Assembly (NCBI GenBank): GCA_965218875.1
Contig: OZ244707.1
Span: 1 to 64,000, forward strand
Length of the DNA stretch: 64,000 nt
Source of the DNA: CBDCMJ01 sp965218875
GTDB lineage: Bacteria > Chloroflexota > Dehalococcoidia > Lucifugimonadales > UBA3495
Reading direction: 5' to 3'
Of the stretch, positions 7,853-16,516 are shown piece by piece. The position numbers were made by a program, and so were the translations under genes. The notes under the pieces are model-generated. The model made no database searches. It saw only the letters and a program-made list of their open reading frames with translations, and was not told where the DNA came from. The stretch's first letter is position 1, and each line of letters begins with the position of its first letter.

Positions 7853-8377
7853 GTTCTAAAACGAGTCGGTACTTGGCGGTGCTCAAGCAACGGGACCTTT
7901 GGTGTCTATCCGTCTTCTACGGCATCACTTTCGGCGGGTACTTGGGACTCAGCAGCTTCCTGCCGATTTTCTTCAGGGACTAATACCAGATGAGCCCGGT
8001 GCAGGCAGTGTACCTCACCGCGGTAGCCGTCTGTGCGGGAAGCTGCGTCCGGCCCCTGGGAGGTTACCTTGGGGACCGGTTTGGCGGCGCCACCATGCTT
8101 TCCTTTCTCTTGTTGATCATCGGCGGCTTCTACGCCCTGGCCAGTGTGCTACCGTCCCTGGGCATGGTGGTGGCGCTGGTAGTGGTGGGCATGGCCTGCC
8201 TGGGACTGGGCAACGGCGCAGTGTTTCAGTTGGTGCCCAGGCGTTTTCCCGTGGAGATCTGGGTGGCCACCGGGGTGGTTGGCGCCCTCGGCGGAGTGGG
8301 CGGCTTCATGCTCCCCGTCCTGCTGGGCAACACTAAGGAGATCACTGGCTCCTTCGGGCCGGGGCTGTTGGTCCTAG
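7852..8377 (+). pseudogene. narK: Nitrate/nitrite transporter fragment (NarK/NasA family, MFS)
   Basis: One open frame reads as the middle of an MFS nitrate/nitrite transporter: YLAVLKQRDLW, FGGYLGLSSFLPIFFRD, then SPVQAVYLTAVAVCAGS and VRPLGGYLGDRFGG. The N-terminal half is missing at the first IS, and the C-terminal helices are missing at the second IS (target site at 8373). An in-frame TAA lies at 7981, where related proteins have a Gln-like residue in FFRDQYQ. The gene is certainly non-functional. With nirA downstream and P-II upstream it is the relic of a nitrate uptake and reduction operon. Confidence 0.85.
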
Positions 8378-9329
8378 TGCCTATCCTAATAACCCGGCGG
8401 CTCTGAGAGCAATAAGGGCGCAGGCGAAATGAAGAAAGGCGATGTAATTGTCGGGGGTCTTGTCCCAGCGGACCAAGATGCGGCGAAAGCGGTTCAGCCG
8501 GCTGTGGGTCCGTTCCACCACCCAACGCCGGGCCTTGAAGCCGGCTTCCTCTTTGATGGCCTGCGCCTCTTCGCCCCTGCCGCGGATGTGGGCCGTGAAG
8601 CCGAACTCCTCCAGAGTTCGCCGCACCTCATCGAAGTCATAACCCTTATCCAGGCACAGACCCTGGGGGTTCTCCTCACTGGGCGGCGGGCGTTGCACCG
8701 CCAGGCTCTCCACCATAGCCCGCACCAGCTTCATGTCGTGGCGGTTGGCCCCAGCCACTGCCACCCCCACCGGAATGCCTTGGGCGTCGGTCAACAGGCT
8801 GCGTTTGACCCCGGTCTTACCCCGGTCCGTGGGGTTGGGGCCGGTTTCCCCCCCGCCCAGGGGGGACTTGGTCATGGCCCCGTCCATGCTCAGCCAACTC
8901 CAGTCCAGACCCTTCAATTCGTCGTACCGTTCCAGCCCCGACTGCCATAGCCTTAAAAACACTCCGGCAGCGGCCCATTCTTGAAAGCGCAGATGGGCGG
9001 TGGAGCCGGAGCAAATCCCGGTGGCATCCAGGGCTTTCCACTGGCAGCCGGTGCGAAGCACGTAGAAGATGCCGTTGGCGCAGGTCCGGTCCGGCACTCC
9101 AGGGGATGGGTGTTCACCCGCCGGGGAATCAGCGGGGCTAAGGCCTCCCATAGGGCATCGGACACCTGGTAGGCGCCGGTGGTGGGGTTGGCCGGCGTCA
9201 CCGGGCCGGTCCGCTTTGGCCGAGGTAGCTTGGGTCCTTCGTATTTGGTCATTACCCAAGTCTAACCTCTACTCCCACTCGTTCCCTTTCGCTACTGTTG
9301 CGGGTTATTACTAGTTTTTAGGATAGGCT
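8378..9329 (-). mobile_element. IS5-family insertion sequence with 5-bp target duplication
   Basis: A 952-bp element. The left end reads TGCCTATCCTAA and the right end, reversed, AGCCTATCCTAA, a matched terminal inverted repeat. Both sides are flanked by CCTAG (8373-8377 and 9330-9334), taken as the target-site duplication; a 4-bp CTAG duplication is possible too. The insertion cuts narK. A second partial copy of the same element lies at 11852-12150. Confidence 0.8.
8381..9252 (-). pseudogene. IS5-family DDE transposase with a 16-bp deletion
   Basis: Read on the minus strand the protein begins MTKYEGPKLPRPKRT and later shows MDGAMTKSPLGGGE (Asp), LCLDKGYDFDEVRR (Asp) and RRWVVERTHSRLNRFRRI (Glu). 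The N-terminal part and the rest are in different frames. Comparison with the partial copy at 11852-12150 shows why: about 16 bases (TGGGACGGCCTCCGCC in the other copy) are missing near 9100, after NTHPL. The stop codon lies within the terminal repeat. This copy cannot make a full transposase. Confidence 0.85.
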
Positions 9330-9480
9330 CCTAGCCGGCCTGGCCTTGGGCGGGTTCTTCCTGTTGAGGGTCCTCTCCACCCTTGGAGAGGGCTGGAAAT
9401 GCTCGTGGCGAAAGCCGGTAGCCGCGCCTGCTCCGGTGTCGCCGCAGGTCCAAATGGTCCCCTACCTCCTGCCCTGACGA

Positions 9481-10907
9481 GTGACCATGAGACCGAGCAA
9501 CAACCCCATTGAAGCTTACAAGGCGGAAAAGGACGGCCTGGACATCATCGGCGAAATAGATGATTTGGCCGCGCGGCACGGAGGTTGGGAGACGCTGGAC
9601 CCCGGAGACCGGGAACGCCTTAAGTGGATAGGCGCCTTCTTCCGCAAGCCCACGCCGGGTCAGTTGCGGAGCCTGGCCGGCCTGGCCCGGCCCCTGGGCA
9701 ATGGGAGTCTCGACCTGACCACCCGCCAGCAGATACAAATCAGGGCCGTGGGCATCAAGGACGCGCCCCAGATTATGCGGGCACTCCGGGAAGTCGACCT
9801 TACCTCGCTGCAAACCGGGCTGGACAACATCCGCAACGTGAACAGCTGCCCATTGGCGGGCCTGACCGCTGAAGAGCTGTTCGACGCCTCTCCGTCGGGC
9901 GCCGAGTACACCGCCATGTTCCTTAACAACAGGGAGTTCAGCAACAACAGGGAGTTCAGCAATCTGCCCAGGAAGTTCAACGTTACCATCACCGGCTGCC
10001 TGAAGAATTGCACTCACAGTGAGAGCCAGGACCTTGCCATGGTCCCCGCCGTGCGCCGCTCCGACGTGGCGCCAGGGTTCAACGTGATGGCGGGCGGAAA
10101 GATGGGATCAGGAGGCATGACCCTCGCCCAACCCCTGGACGTCTTCGTAGAACCGCGATATGCGGCGCGTCTGGCCGCGGCAGTTACACTGCTTTTTCGG
10201 GATGAAGGTTCCAGGGACAAGAGGACTATGGTCCGTCTGGCTTTCCTGATCGAGGATTGGGACGTTAGGACCGCCGACAACACCGACCACCTGGGAGTGC
10301 AACATCAGAGGGCGCCCGGGTTGAATTCGGTGGGTTTGTGCGTGCCCACCGGCCGCGTAACCGCCGACGAACTCGAAGGATTGAGCCGGTTGACCGACGA
10401 CTATAGCAATGGCGACGTGCGCCTGAGCACCGGGCAGAACGCCATCATAACCAACGTGGCGGACGCGGGCCTGCCAGGACTTCTATCAGAGCCGCTGCTC
10501 GGCAAGTTCTCCCTGGACCCACACCCGTTCTTCCGGGGTCTCGTCACCTGCACCGGCACGGACTACTGCCGATGGCCTTGATCGAGACCAAGGCCATCGG
10601 CAGTGCAATAGCCGAAAACCTGGCCCAGCGGTTTCCTCGGGGTTCGGCGGCTAGTATGCACTGGTCCGGGTGCCCGGCCGGATACGGCAACCACCGGGCG
10701 GCGGACATTGGATTCCAGGGCGCCAAGACCAGGGTGGGAGGCCGAGTAGCGGACGCCGTCAATATCTTCGTGGGAGGACGGACCGGGCCCAGTGCCAATA
10801 TTGGGCGTCTGCTCCTAGAACAGGTGCCGGTGGATACTCTAGAGCAGGTGGTCCCTGGCGTCCTGGAGAAGCTGAAGAGTGGCCGGGACCGGCCCGGCCA
10901 CGGTTAG
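9481..10907 (+). pseudogene. nirA: Assimilatory ferredoxin-nitrite reductase, frameshifted
   Basis: A siroheme/4Fe-4S nitrite (or sulfite) reductase. The N-terminal half shows TTRQQIQIRAV, NVNSCPLAGLT and FNVTITGCLKNCTHSESQD. The cluster motif starts with CTGTDYC near 10550, but a one-base loss near 10570 moves the rest (ALIETKAIG onward) to another frame. The second half of the cluster motif reads SGCPAGYGNH, where the family needs SGCPxxCG, so the fourth cysteine is Tyr (TGC to TAC). An 18-bp tandem duplication (NNREFS twice) lies near 9930-9965. Frameshift plus lost ligand mean no active enzyme. Neighbouring narK and P-II genes support nitrite reductase over sulfite reductase. Confidence 0.88.
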
Positions 10908-10977
10908 TGAGGGGCAAGAGTCTTCATTCTTCCAGCGGTCGCGATCCGCTGCCGCAAAGACAAGGAGGGTTGTTCCG

Positions 10978-11295
10978 GTGAAAATGGTTCATGCGGTCAT
11001 CAGGCCTGAGAAAGAGGCAGCCGTTTCCACAGCCCTGGCGAAAGCCAACTTCCCGGCCCTGACCAAGTGGGACGTCTTGGGGCGCGGCAAGCAGTAGGGC
11101 GTTCAGGTGGGAGAGCAGCTATACGACGAGCTGGCCAAGTCGATGATGCTCATAGTGGTGCAAGACGACCAACTCGACTCAGCGGTGGGCATCATCCAGG
11201 AGGCGGCTTTCACCAGCTATCCGGGAGACGGCAAGATTTTCGTCAGTCCGGTGGAGACGGCCTACACCATTCGCACCGGGGAGACGGGCCTATAG
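10978..11295 (+). pseudogene. Second P-II family protein, interrupted by an amber codon
   Basis: Read through, this is a complete P-II protein of about 105 residues: MKMVHAVIRPEKEAA at the N-terminus, WDVLGRGKQ leading into the T-loop, and YPGDGKIFVSPVE near the end. Codon 40 is TAG, directly after GRGKQ, where relatives usually have Lys or Arg. The frame is otherwise open and well kept, so the lesion looks recent. It follows nirA by 70 bases, with AGGAGG upstream of the GTG start. A two-gene P-II arrangement around nitrate genes seems to have existed here. Confidence 0.82.
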
Positions 11296-11653
11296 TTGGC
11301 TCGTCGAGGAGGCGGCCCAGGCCTCCGGGACCGGCCGCTGCGCCGGCGCCGGGCAGACCTCCAGCCCGTCCTTGAGGCTATGCGGGATTCTCGATTGACG
11401 CGCCACACTTGGCCGTTTATGCCGGTAACACCAGTCAAGGACCCAAACTGTCCTCGGGCAATTGATCGGCGGGGTTTGCAGCCCTAAGCCGGACATGGCC
11501 GCCTACTGTGGGCTATCGGTATCGGCTAGAAGATAGAGGCTGGCGCTAAGCGGGCCGCCTTGGAGGGACGACATGGTGCCCATAGCGCCGCTGACCCTCG
11601 ACTGGAATCCCAGAGACGGGGTCTGGCGGCGCCGGCCCAGTGGGTGTTATCCG
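11296..11653. other. Gap with no recognisable gene
   Basis: GC-rich sequence between the broken P-II gene and tRNA-Asp. No protein family, RNA or repeat is recognised. Confidence 0.4.
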
Positions 11654-11730
11654 TGGCGACCCGGAGCGGATTCGAACCGCCGATCTCTGGCTTGACAGGC
11701 CAGTATGTTAAACCGCTACACCACCGGGCC
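11654..11730 (-). tRNA. tRNA-Asp (anticodon GTC)
   Basis: A 77-nt cloverleaf on the minus strand. The acceptor GGCCCGG pairs with CCGGGTC, followed by discriminator G and an encoded CCA. The anticodon stem CTGGC/GCCAG encloses CTGTCAA, giving anticodon GTC (Asp). The T-loop TTCGAAT is canonical. Confidence 0.95.
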
Positions 11731-11851
11731 ACGTTTGCATGCCAAGCTTGAGGTAGCGCCTGGCAATTGGAGTGTATGATTTTAGCGGATTAGTGTCAAG
11801 CAAGTGTGCCTCCCTATGGAACCTCTGAACAATCCACCGTATGTGGCATAC

Positions 11852-12150
11852 TCCGGTGCGCAGCGCGTAGAAGATGCCCTTGGCGCGGGTCCGGTCCGGC
11901 ACTCTGGGACGGCCTCCGCCCAGGGGATGGGTGTTCACCCGCCGGGGAATCAGCGGGGCTAGGGCCTCCCATAGGGCGTCGGACACCTGGTAAGCGCCGG
12001 TGATGGGGTTGGTCGGCGTCACCGGGCTGGTCCGCTTTGGTCGAGGTAGCTTGGGGCCTTCATATTTGGTCATTACCCAAGTCTAACCTCAACTCCGACT
12101 CTTTCCCTTTCGCTACTTTTGTCGGTTATTGCCAATTTTTAGGATAGGCT
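11852..12150 (-). mobile_element. End fragment of the same IS5-family element as 8378-9329
   Basis: About 299 bp matching the 5' end of the element at 8378-9329 at over 90 percent by eye. It includes the terminal repeat (ending AGGATAGGCT at 12150) and the first 65-70 codons of the transposase, from ATG at 12073 to about FYALRTG. The remainder is gone. It keeps the 16 bases deleted in the other copy. It lies 120 bases from the tRNA-Asp gene. Confidence 0.85.
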
Positions 12151-12402
12151 CTTAGTCGTTCAAAGTGTGACTCCCGTTTGACGGAAGCCGCCTTCACCGC
12201 AGCGTTATTCCACCTTAATTGTTCCTGATGGCGGTCTGCTGACGTCTCGGCCCCCGACCTGTAGCGATTGAGTTGGCAAGCTGAGCGTCACGCTCCCCGA
12301 GCGCCTCGAGGGTATTACGATGATCGATCCGGACTATTCAGCGGAAGGTGCGAGGAGCCAAGGTCGGCTGCGCCAATGCCGAGGCGTTTGCGAAGCGCTT
12401 GA
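12151..12402. other. Gap with a possible gene-end remnant
   Basis: No intact gene. A frame from about 12330 to 12425 ends KVGCANAEAFAKRLIDAMRYW before a TAG and has a protein-like look, so it may be the 3' end of a lost gene. It could not be identified. Confidence 0.25.
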
Positions 12403-12431
12403 TTGACGCTATGAGATACTGGTAGTAATCT
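12403..12431 (+). promoter_or_regulatory. Probable sigma-70 promoter of the dienelactone hydrolase gene
   Basis: TTGACG and TAATCT separated by exactly 17 bases, 30 bases before the ATG at 12462. GGAGGA lies about 10 bases before the start codon. Confidence 0.6.
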
Positions 12432-12461
12432 CAGGAAAATCTACCGGGAGGACGGGGAACT

Positions 12462-13259
12462 ATGCCCTATGAAGGAATGCTCGCGGAAACGGTCCTGATT
12501 CGAGGTCACAACGGAGACCAAATCGACGCCTACCTGGCCCGGCCGCTGGGGGCGGGCCCTTATCCCAGCGTGGTCTTGATCCACCACATGCCCGGCTGGG
12601 ACGAAGCGTCCAAGGAGATGGCCCGGAAACTCGCCTACCATGGGTTCGCCACCATAGCGCCCAACCTGCACCACCGGGAAGGAAAGGCCACGCCCCAGGA
12701 AAACAGCGCCAGCGTCCGTGAGGCCGGCGGCATGCCCGACGACCGCACCATGGGAGACGTACAGGCATCCATCGACTACCTGCGGTCGCTGTCCTACTGC
12801 AACAACAGGGTGGGGGTTATCGGTTTCTGCTCCGGGGGACGGCAGACCTACCTGGCGGCTTGTACCCTTTCGGGCATCGACGCGGCGGTGGACTGCTGGG
12901 GCGGCGGCGTAACCCCGGGCAACGACACTCTCACCGAACGTCAGCCGGTGTGGCCCATTTCCTACACCGCGGGTTTGAGCCGTCCCTTGCTGGGACTGTT
13001 CGGGGAAGAGGACGCCAGGCCGTCACCGGCCGACGTGGCGGAGACGGAAGCGGAACTGAAGAAACACGGGAAGGACTACCAGTTCCACATGTATCCCAAC
13101 GCCGGCCACGGCTTCTTTGCCGTAGACCGGCCCAGCTACCGGCAGGAGGCGGCCGTAGACGGGTGGGAGAAGGTGTTCGCCTTCTTCGGCCATCACCTGC
13201 GGGCCGGGGCCGGGCAGACCGCCGGGGTCCGCGACGCGGTGCCCGCCGGTGATGGATAA
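12462..13259 (+). CDS. Dienelactone hydrolase family protein
   Basis: A 265-residue alpha/beta hydrolase. The nucleophile elbow is GFCSGG with Cys123 as nucleophile, typical of dienelactone hydrolases, and the catalytic His lies in AGHGFFAVDRP. The N-terminal part contains PSVVLIHHMPGWDEASKEMA, the oxyanion-hole side of the fold. Family members open lactone rings in aromatic degradation, but many paralogs act on other esters, so the substrate is open. It stands alone with its own promoter. Confidence 0.85.
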   Translation: MPYEGMLAETVLIRGHNGDQIDAYLARPLGAGPYPSVVLIHHMPGWDEASKEMARKLAYHGFATIAPNLHHREGKATPQENSASVREAGGMPDDRTMGDVQASIDYLRSLSYCNNRVGVIGFCSGGRQTYLAACTLSGIDAAVDCWGGGVTPGNDTLTERQPVWPISYTAGLSRPLLGLFGEEDARPSPADVAETEAELKKHGKDYQFHMYPNAGHGFFAVDRPSYRQEAAVDGWEKVFAFFGHHLRAGAGQTAGVRDAVPAGDG

Positions 13260-13603
13260 GCCCGCGTAGTCTCTTGCCCCTGGGCGAGACGGTCCGAAGA
13301 GAACTATAGAGTTGGGACCCGCGAGAGCGGCAAGCCGCCCGTTGCAGCCCTTCCGCTTCGGAAGGGACCCGGCGGGCGGCCACCCGACCACAATCCCCCC
13401 GGGCCCAGAGGCACCGCAGTAGATACCGCTGGCCTGAGCTGAACCTGCCTCCCTCTTCTCCCGACACACCGTCAAGCCAGCGCATCGACGCTTAGCGTTT
13501 GACGCCGCGGACGGGGCGGCCTAGCAGCGCTCCCGTAGGGAAACCCCGGACAATCGGGGAGTCACCGGGCTACAGCCTCGGCAGGCCGTAGCCCGGTCCC
13601 AGG
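13260..13603. other. Gene-free region with strong stem-loops; candidate structured RNA or terminators
   Basis: Several stable hairpins are packed here. One is nested: GCCGCCCG pairs with CGGGCGGC and encloses CCCTTCCG/CGGAAGGG (about 13333-13381). A GTCTC...GAGAC hairpin with an inner GCCC/GGGC lies at about 13270-13292. A long hairpin lies at 13564-13597, with arms ACCGGGCTAC and GTAGCCCGGT. The last one sits just past the stop of the minus-strand DUF5679 gene and may help terminate it, though it lacks a T run. No known RNA family was recognised. Confidence 0.35.
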
Positions 13604-13747
13604 TTACGGCGTGGCACCGATGCGGAACAGCTTGGTCCCGCAGGAAGGGCAAACGCCCTGAGTGGCCGGCTTGCCGTTTTTCATGGTGATGCCCTGAGGA
13701 CTGTTGATCTCCTTTTTGGCCCGGCACTTGACGCAGTAAGCTTCCAT
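13604..13747 (-). CDS. DUF5679 small zinc-ribbon protein
   Basis: A 47-residue protein starting MEAYCVKCRAKKEI, with a second pair in GVCPSCGTKLFRIG. The two CxxC pairs (Cys5/Cys8 and Cys33/Cys36) form a zinc ribbon, and KNGKPATQG between them is typical of DUF5679. The frame is open further upstream, but the family N-terminus and a well-placed promoter favour the ATG at 13747. Function is unknown; similar mini-ribbons resemble a domain of chromosomal/ribosomal accessory proteins. Confidence 0.85.
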   Translation of the reverse strand: MEAYCVKCRAKKEINSPQGITMKNGKPATQGVCPSCGTKLFRIGATP

Positions 13748-13780
13748 GTAGCCTCGCACCTCACGACTGATTATCGACAT

Positions 13781-13809
13781 ATTGTATAAAGGCCCGCAGC
13801 CCATGTCAA
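13781..13809 (-). promoter_or_regulatory. Strong sigma-70 promoter for the DUF5679 gene
   Basis: On the minus strand, TTGACA is followed after exactly 17 bases by TACAAT. Transcription would start near 13774, giving a short leader before the ATG at 13747. Confidence 0.7.
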
Positions 13810-14078
13810 TATGTTGTATGCCGATTTCGTAACGTTCGTGGCCCAGGCGTGGACCGCCCCTCGAAACGGCGACCGGTTTGTGCCTGCAAGATCGCCCCCA
13901 GCGGGACCTGTCGCCGAAAACCGAAAGTCGCCCCCTTCGGTGTAAGACGTATTAGAACCGGACCACATACGGCCTCGTGCTGTTTTCCGTCATGCTGAGC
14001 ATCGATGGGGGGTAAGCGCCGGAGGGACCCGCCTCCCGGCCGATGAGGCGCCTCCTCGGACTCTGCATCATCAGACTC
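13810..14078. other. Intergenic region between divergent genes
   Basis: No gene or known RNA recognised. It carries a short copy of the GTCATGCTGAGC-type intergenic sequence at about 13990. No cobalamin riboswitch core was found, although cobalamin genes follow. Confidence 0.35.
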
Positions 14079-14087
14079 TGATAGAAT
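14079..14087 (+). promoter_or_regulatory. Possible extended -10 promoter
   Basis: TG-A-TAGAAT, an extended -10 element, about 150 bases upstream of the histidine phosphatase ATG. No good -35 box. Confidence 0.3.
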
Positions 14088-14235
14088 AGCGCCTGGGAAT
14101 CGGAGGGGGATTCAACGGCCCTCAAGCGTCGAGGGGGCGGCCTGGCCCTGAGTGCCCGGCCGCCCCAAAGAATCACGCTATGCCGAGTTCCGCAGGGGCC
14201 AACGGTCCGGCCCGTCGTCCAACGTGGGTGGTCAA

Positions 14236-14904
14236 ATGGGTAGATGGTTTATCGTCCGCCACGGCGAAACGGAGTGGAACGCCCAAGGACGGATTCAGGG
14301 GCACACCGATATAGGTCTGTCGCAGAGCGGCGTAGATCAAGCCTGCTCGATATCCTCCCGGCTGTCCCGCGTGGCCATAGACGTGGCCTACTCCAGCGAC
14401 CTGCAGCGCAGCGCCGATACGGCCCGCCAAATCCTGGGCCGCAGGGACGCGCCCCTGCACGTCACGCCGCGGCTCCGGGAGTACCACAAGGGCGTCTTCG
14501 AGGGATTGACCTGGGACGAGACCGGGCGGCGCTATCCCGAGTTGCACGCCGCGTCCCTGGTCAAAGACCTGGACTTCGCGCCTACCGACGGGGAAAGCAC
14601 CCGTCAGGTCAACGTCCGCATCGCCGCCTTCATGGCCGAGTTGAGGGAGCGTCACCACCGGGACGGCGTACTGATCGTGGGCCACGGCGGAGCCCTCCGG
14701 GCCGCTTTCGTGGCCCTGATGGACCTACCCCTGGAGGCTAACTGGCGGTTCATGGTCGCCAATTGCAGCCTCTCGGTGGTGGACGTGTTCCCCGATAACG
14801 CCGTCCTGCGTCTCTTCAACGATACCTGTCACCTCGATGGCCTGAGGCCGGAACTGGACCGGCAGTGGGCCCCCGGAATGCAGCCCCAGTCCGCCGACGC
14901 CTGA
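14236..14904 (+). CDS. Histidine phosphatase family protein, probably alpha-ribazole phosphatase
   Basis: A 222-residue phosphoglycerate-mutase-like phosphatase. It has the catalytic RHGETEWN motif at the N-terminus, the LREYHKGVFEGLTWDE block that usually holds the acid, and GHGGALRA with the second His. The ATG at 14236 puts RHGE near residue 8, as in the family; the frame is open further upstream. In cobalamin synthesis CobC removes phosphate from alpha-ribazole phosphate. Being 35 bases upstream of cobQ and cobU makes that role likely, but this superfamily is broad. Confidence 0.7.
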   Translation: MGRWFIVRHGETEWNAQGRIQGHTDIGLSQSGVDQACSISSRLSRVAIDVAYSSDLQRSADTARQILGRRDAPLHVTPRLREYHKGVFEGLTWDETGRRYPELHAASLVKDLDFAPTDGESTRQVNVRIAAFMAELRERHHRDGVLIVGHGGALRAAFVALMDLPLEANWRFMVANCSLSVVDVFPDNAVLRLFNDTCHLDGLRPELDRQWAPGMQPQSADA

Positions 14905-14938
14905 CGGCGCCGCAGACGGCGTCCGAGAGAACAAGGAT

Positions 14939-16516
14939 ATGCCAGGCAAAGTAATCATGGTCCAGGGAACGGCCTCGCACGTCGGCAAGAGCGTGCTGGT
15001 GTCGGCGCTGTGCCGCATATTTCGCCAGGACGGTTTCCGCGTCGCTCCCTTCAAGGCCCAGAACATGTCCAACAATTCCTACGTAACCATGGGGGGAGGC
15101 GAAATCGGCCGGGCTCAAGCGGTGCAAGCCGAGGCGGCGGGGGTAGAGGCCCGGGTGGAGATGAACCCGGTCTTGCTGAAGCCCGAGGCCGACCACACCT
15201 CCCAGGTGGTGTTGCTGGGCCGCCCCATGCGCTCGGCCGGGGCTGGCGACTACCTAGGGTTGAAGGCCCAACTCTGGGACTCGGTCTGCGCCTCCCTGGA
15301 CACCCTGCGCAACGACTACGACGTTGTGGTGGTGGAGGGAGCGGGCAGCCCCGCCGAGATCAACCTGAAGGCCAATGAGATCGTGAACATGCGGGTTGCC
15401 CGGTACGCCCAGGCCCCCGTCCTGCTCTGCGCCGACATCGACCGGGGCGGGGTGTTCGCCGCCATCGTGGGCACCATGGAGCTGCTGGAGCCGGAGGAGC
15501 GCGCCACGGTCAAGGGATTCGTGATCAACAAGTTCCGGGGCCAGGCCAGCCTGCTGGCCGACGGCTTGACCTGGCTGGAGGAGCGGACCGGGATTCCGGT
15601 GGCCGGCGTGGTCCACTACTTCCGGGACATTCACATCCCCGAAGAGGACTCGGTAGCCCTGGAACTGCCCTCCCAGTCTCCGGCGCGGCTCCAAGAGGGG
15701 GAGCAGCTGGACGTCGCCGTGGTCCGGTTGCCGCACATTTCCAATTTCGACGACTTCGACCCCCTGGCCCGGGAACAGGGAGTCGGGCTGCGCTACGTGG
15801 ACGCGGCGGCCCAGTTGGGCCTCCCCGATCTGGTGGTCCTGCCGGGCACCAAGACCACTATTCCGGACCTAGCCTGGATGCGGGAACGGGGCCTGGCCGA
15901 CGCCGTGGGCCTCGCCCATCTAAACGGCGCCGCGGTCATCGGGATCTGCGGCGGCTACCAGATGCTGGGAACTCAGGTCTGCGACCCATACAACGTGGAG
16001 TCGTCGCTGAGCCAGATCTCCGGCCTGGGTCTTCTGCCCTCGACCACGGTGTTTTCCGGGGCCAAAGAGACCCACAGGGTGCAGGGCGAGGTGGTCCAGA
16101 ACTCAGGGCTGCTAGCCGGAGCCAAGGGGCTGCGGATTCACGGGTACGAAATACACATGGGCCGCACGTCCAACGAGGGAGCGGGGGCATGCGTCGAACC
16201 GGCCTTCCGGGTCCACGAGCGTTCCGGGGCGGCGGTGGGCGGCAACGGGTTGCCCGAGGGGGCGCTGGACCCCTCCGGGTGGGTGCTGGGCACCTACGTC
16301 CACGGCCTGTTTCACAACGGACCGCTGCGCCGGTCACTCCTGGAGTCCTTGGCCAGCCGCAAGGGCGCTCACCTGGGGCTGCGGCCTGAAGACCTAGTCG
16401 TCGACCAGGAATACGACAAGCTGGCCGACTGGGTGCGGGGTAGCCTGAACATGGACCTGGTCTACGAGATAACCGGCCTGGACCGCGACTTCGAAACAGC
16501 CCGGTCCTCCCGCTGA
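14939..16516 (+). CDS. cobQ: Cobyric acid synthase
   Basis: A 525-residue enzyme that amidates side chains of adenosylcobyrinic a,c-diamide using glutamine and ATP. The N-terminal dethiobiotin-synthetase-like domain has the P-loop QGTASHVGKSVL and FKAQNMSNNSYVT. The C-terminal type-1 glutamine amidotransferase domain has GICGGYQML with the catalytic Cys and GTYVHGLFHN with the His. Length and domain order are normal. Its stop overlaps the start of cobU by one base (TGATG). Confidence 0.95.
   Translation: MPGKVIMVQGTASHVGKSVLVSALCRIFRQDGFRVAPFKAQNMSNNSYVTMGGGEIGRAQAVQAEAAGVEARVEMNPVLLKPEADHTSQVVLLGRPMRSAGAGDYLGLKAQLWDSVCASLDTLRNDYDVVVVEGAGSPAEINLKANEIVNMRVARYAQAPVLLCADIDRGGVFAAIVGTMELLEPEERATVKGFVINKFRGQASLLADGLTWLEERTGIPVAGVVHYFRDIHIPEEDSVALELPSQSPARLQEGEQLDVAVVRLPHISNFDDFDPLAREQGVGLRYVDAAAQLGLPDLVVLPGTKTTIPDLAWMRERGLADAVGLAHLNGAAVIGICGGYQMLGTQVCDPYNVESSLSQISGLGLLPSTTVFSGAKETHRVQGEVVQNSGLLAGAKGLRIHGYEIHMGRTSNEGAGACVEPAFRVHERSGAAVGGNGLPEGALDPSGWVLGTYVHGLFHNGPLRRSLLESLASRKGAHLGLRPEDLVVDQEYDKLADWVRGSLNMDLVYEITGLDRDFETARSSR

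Noticed and set aside
13810..14235. Cobalamin riboswitch before the cobalamin genes
   Set aside because: Searched for the conserved B12-box-like core on the plus strand; none was seen.
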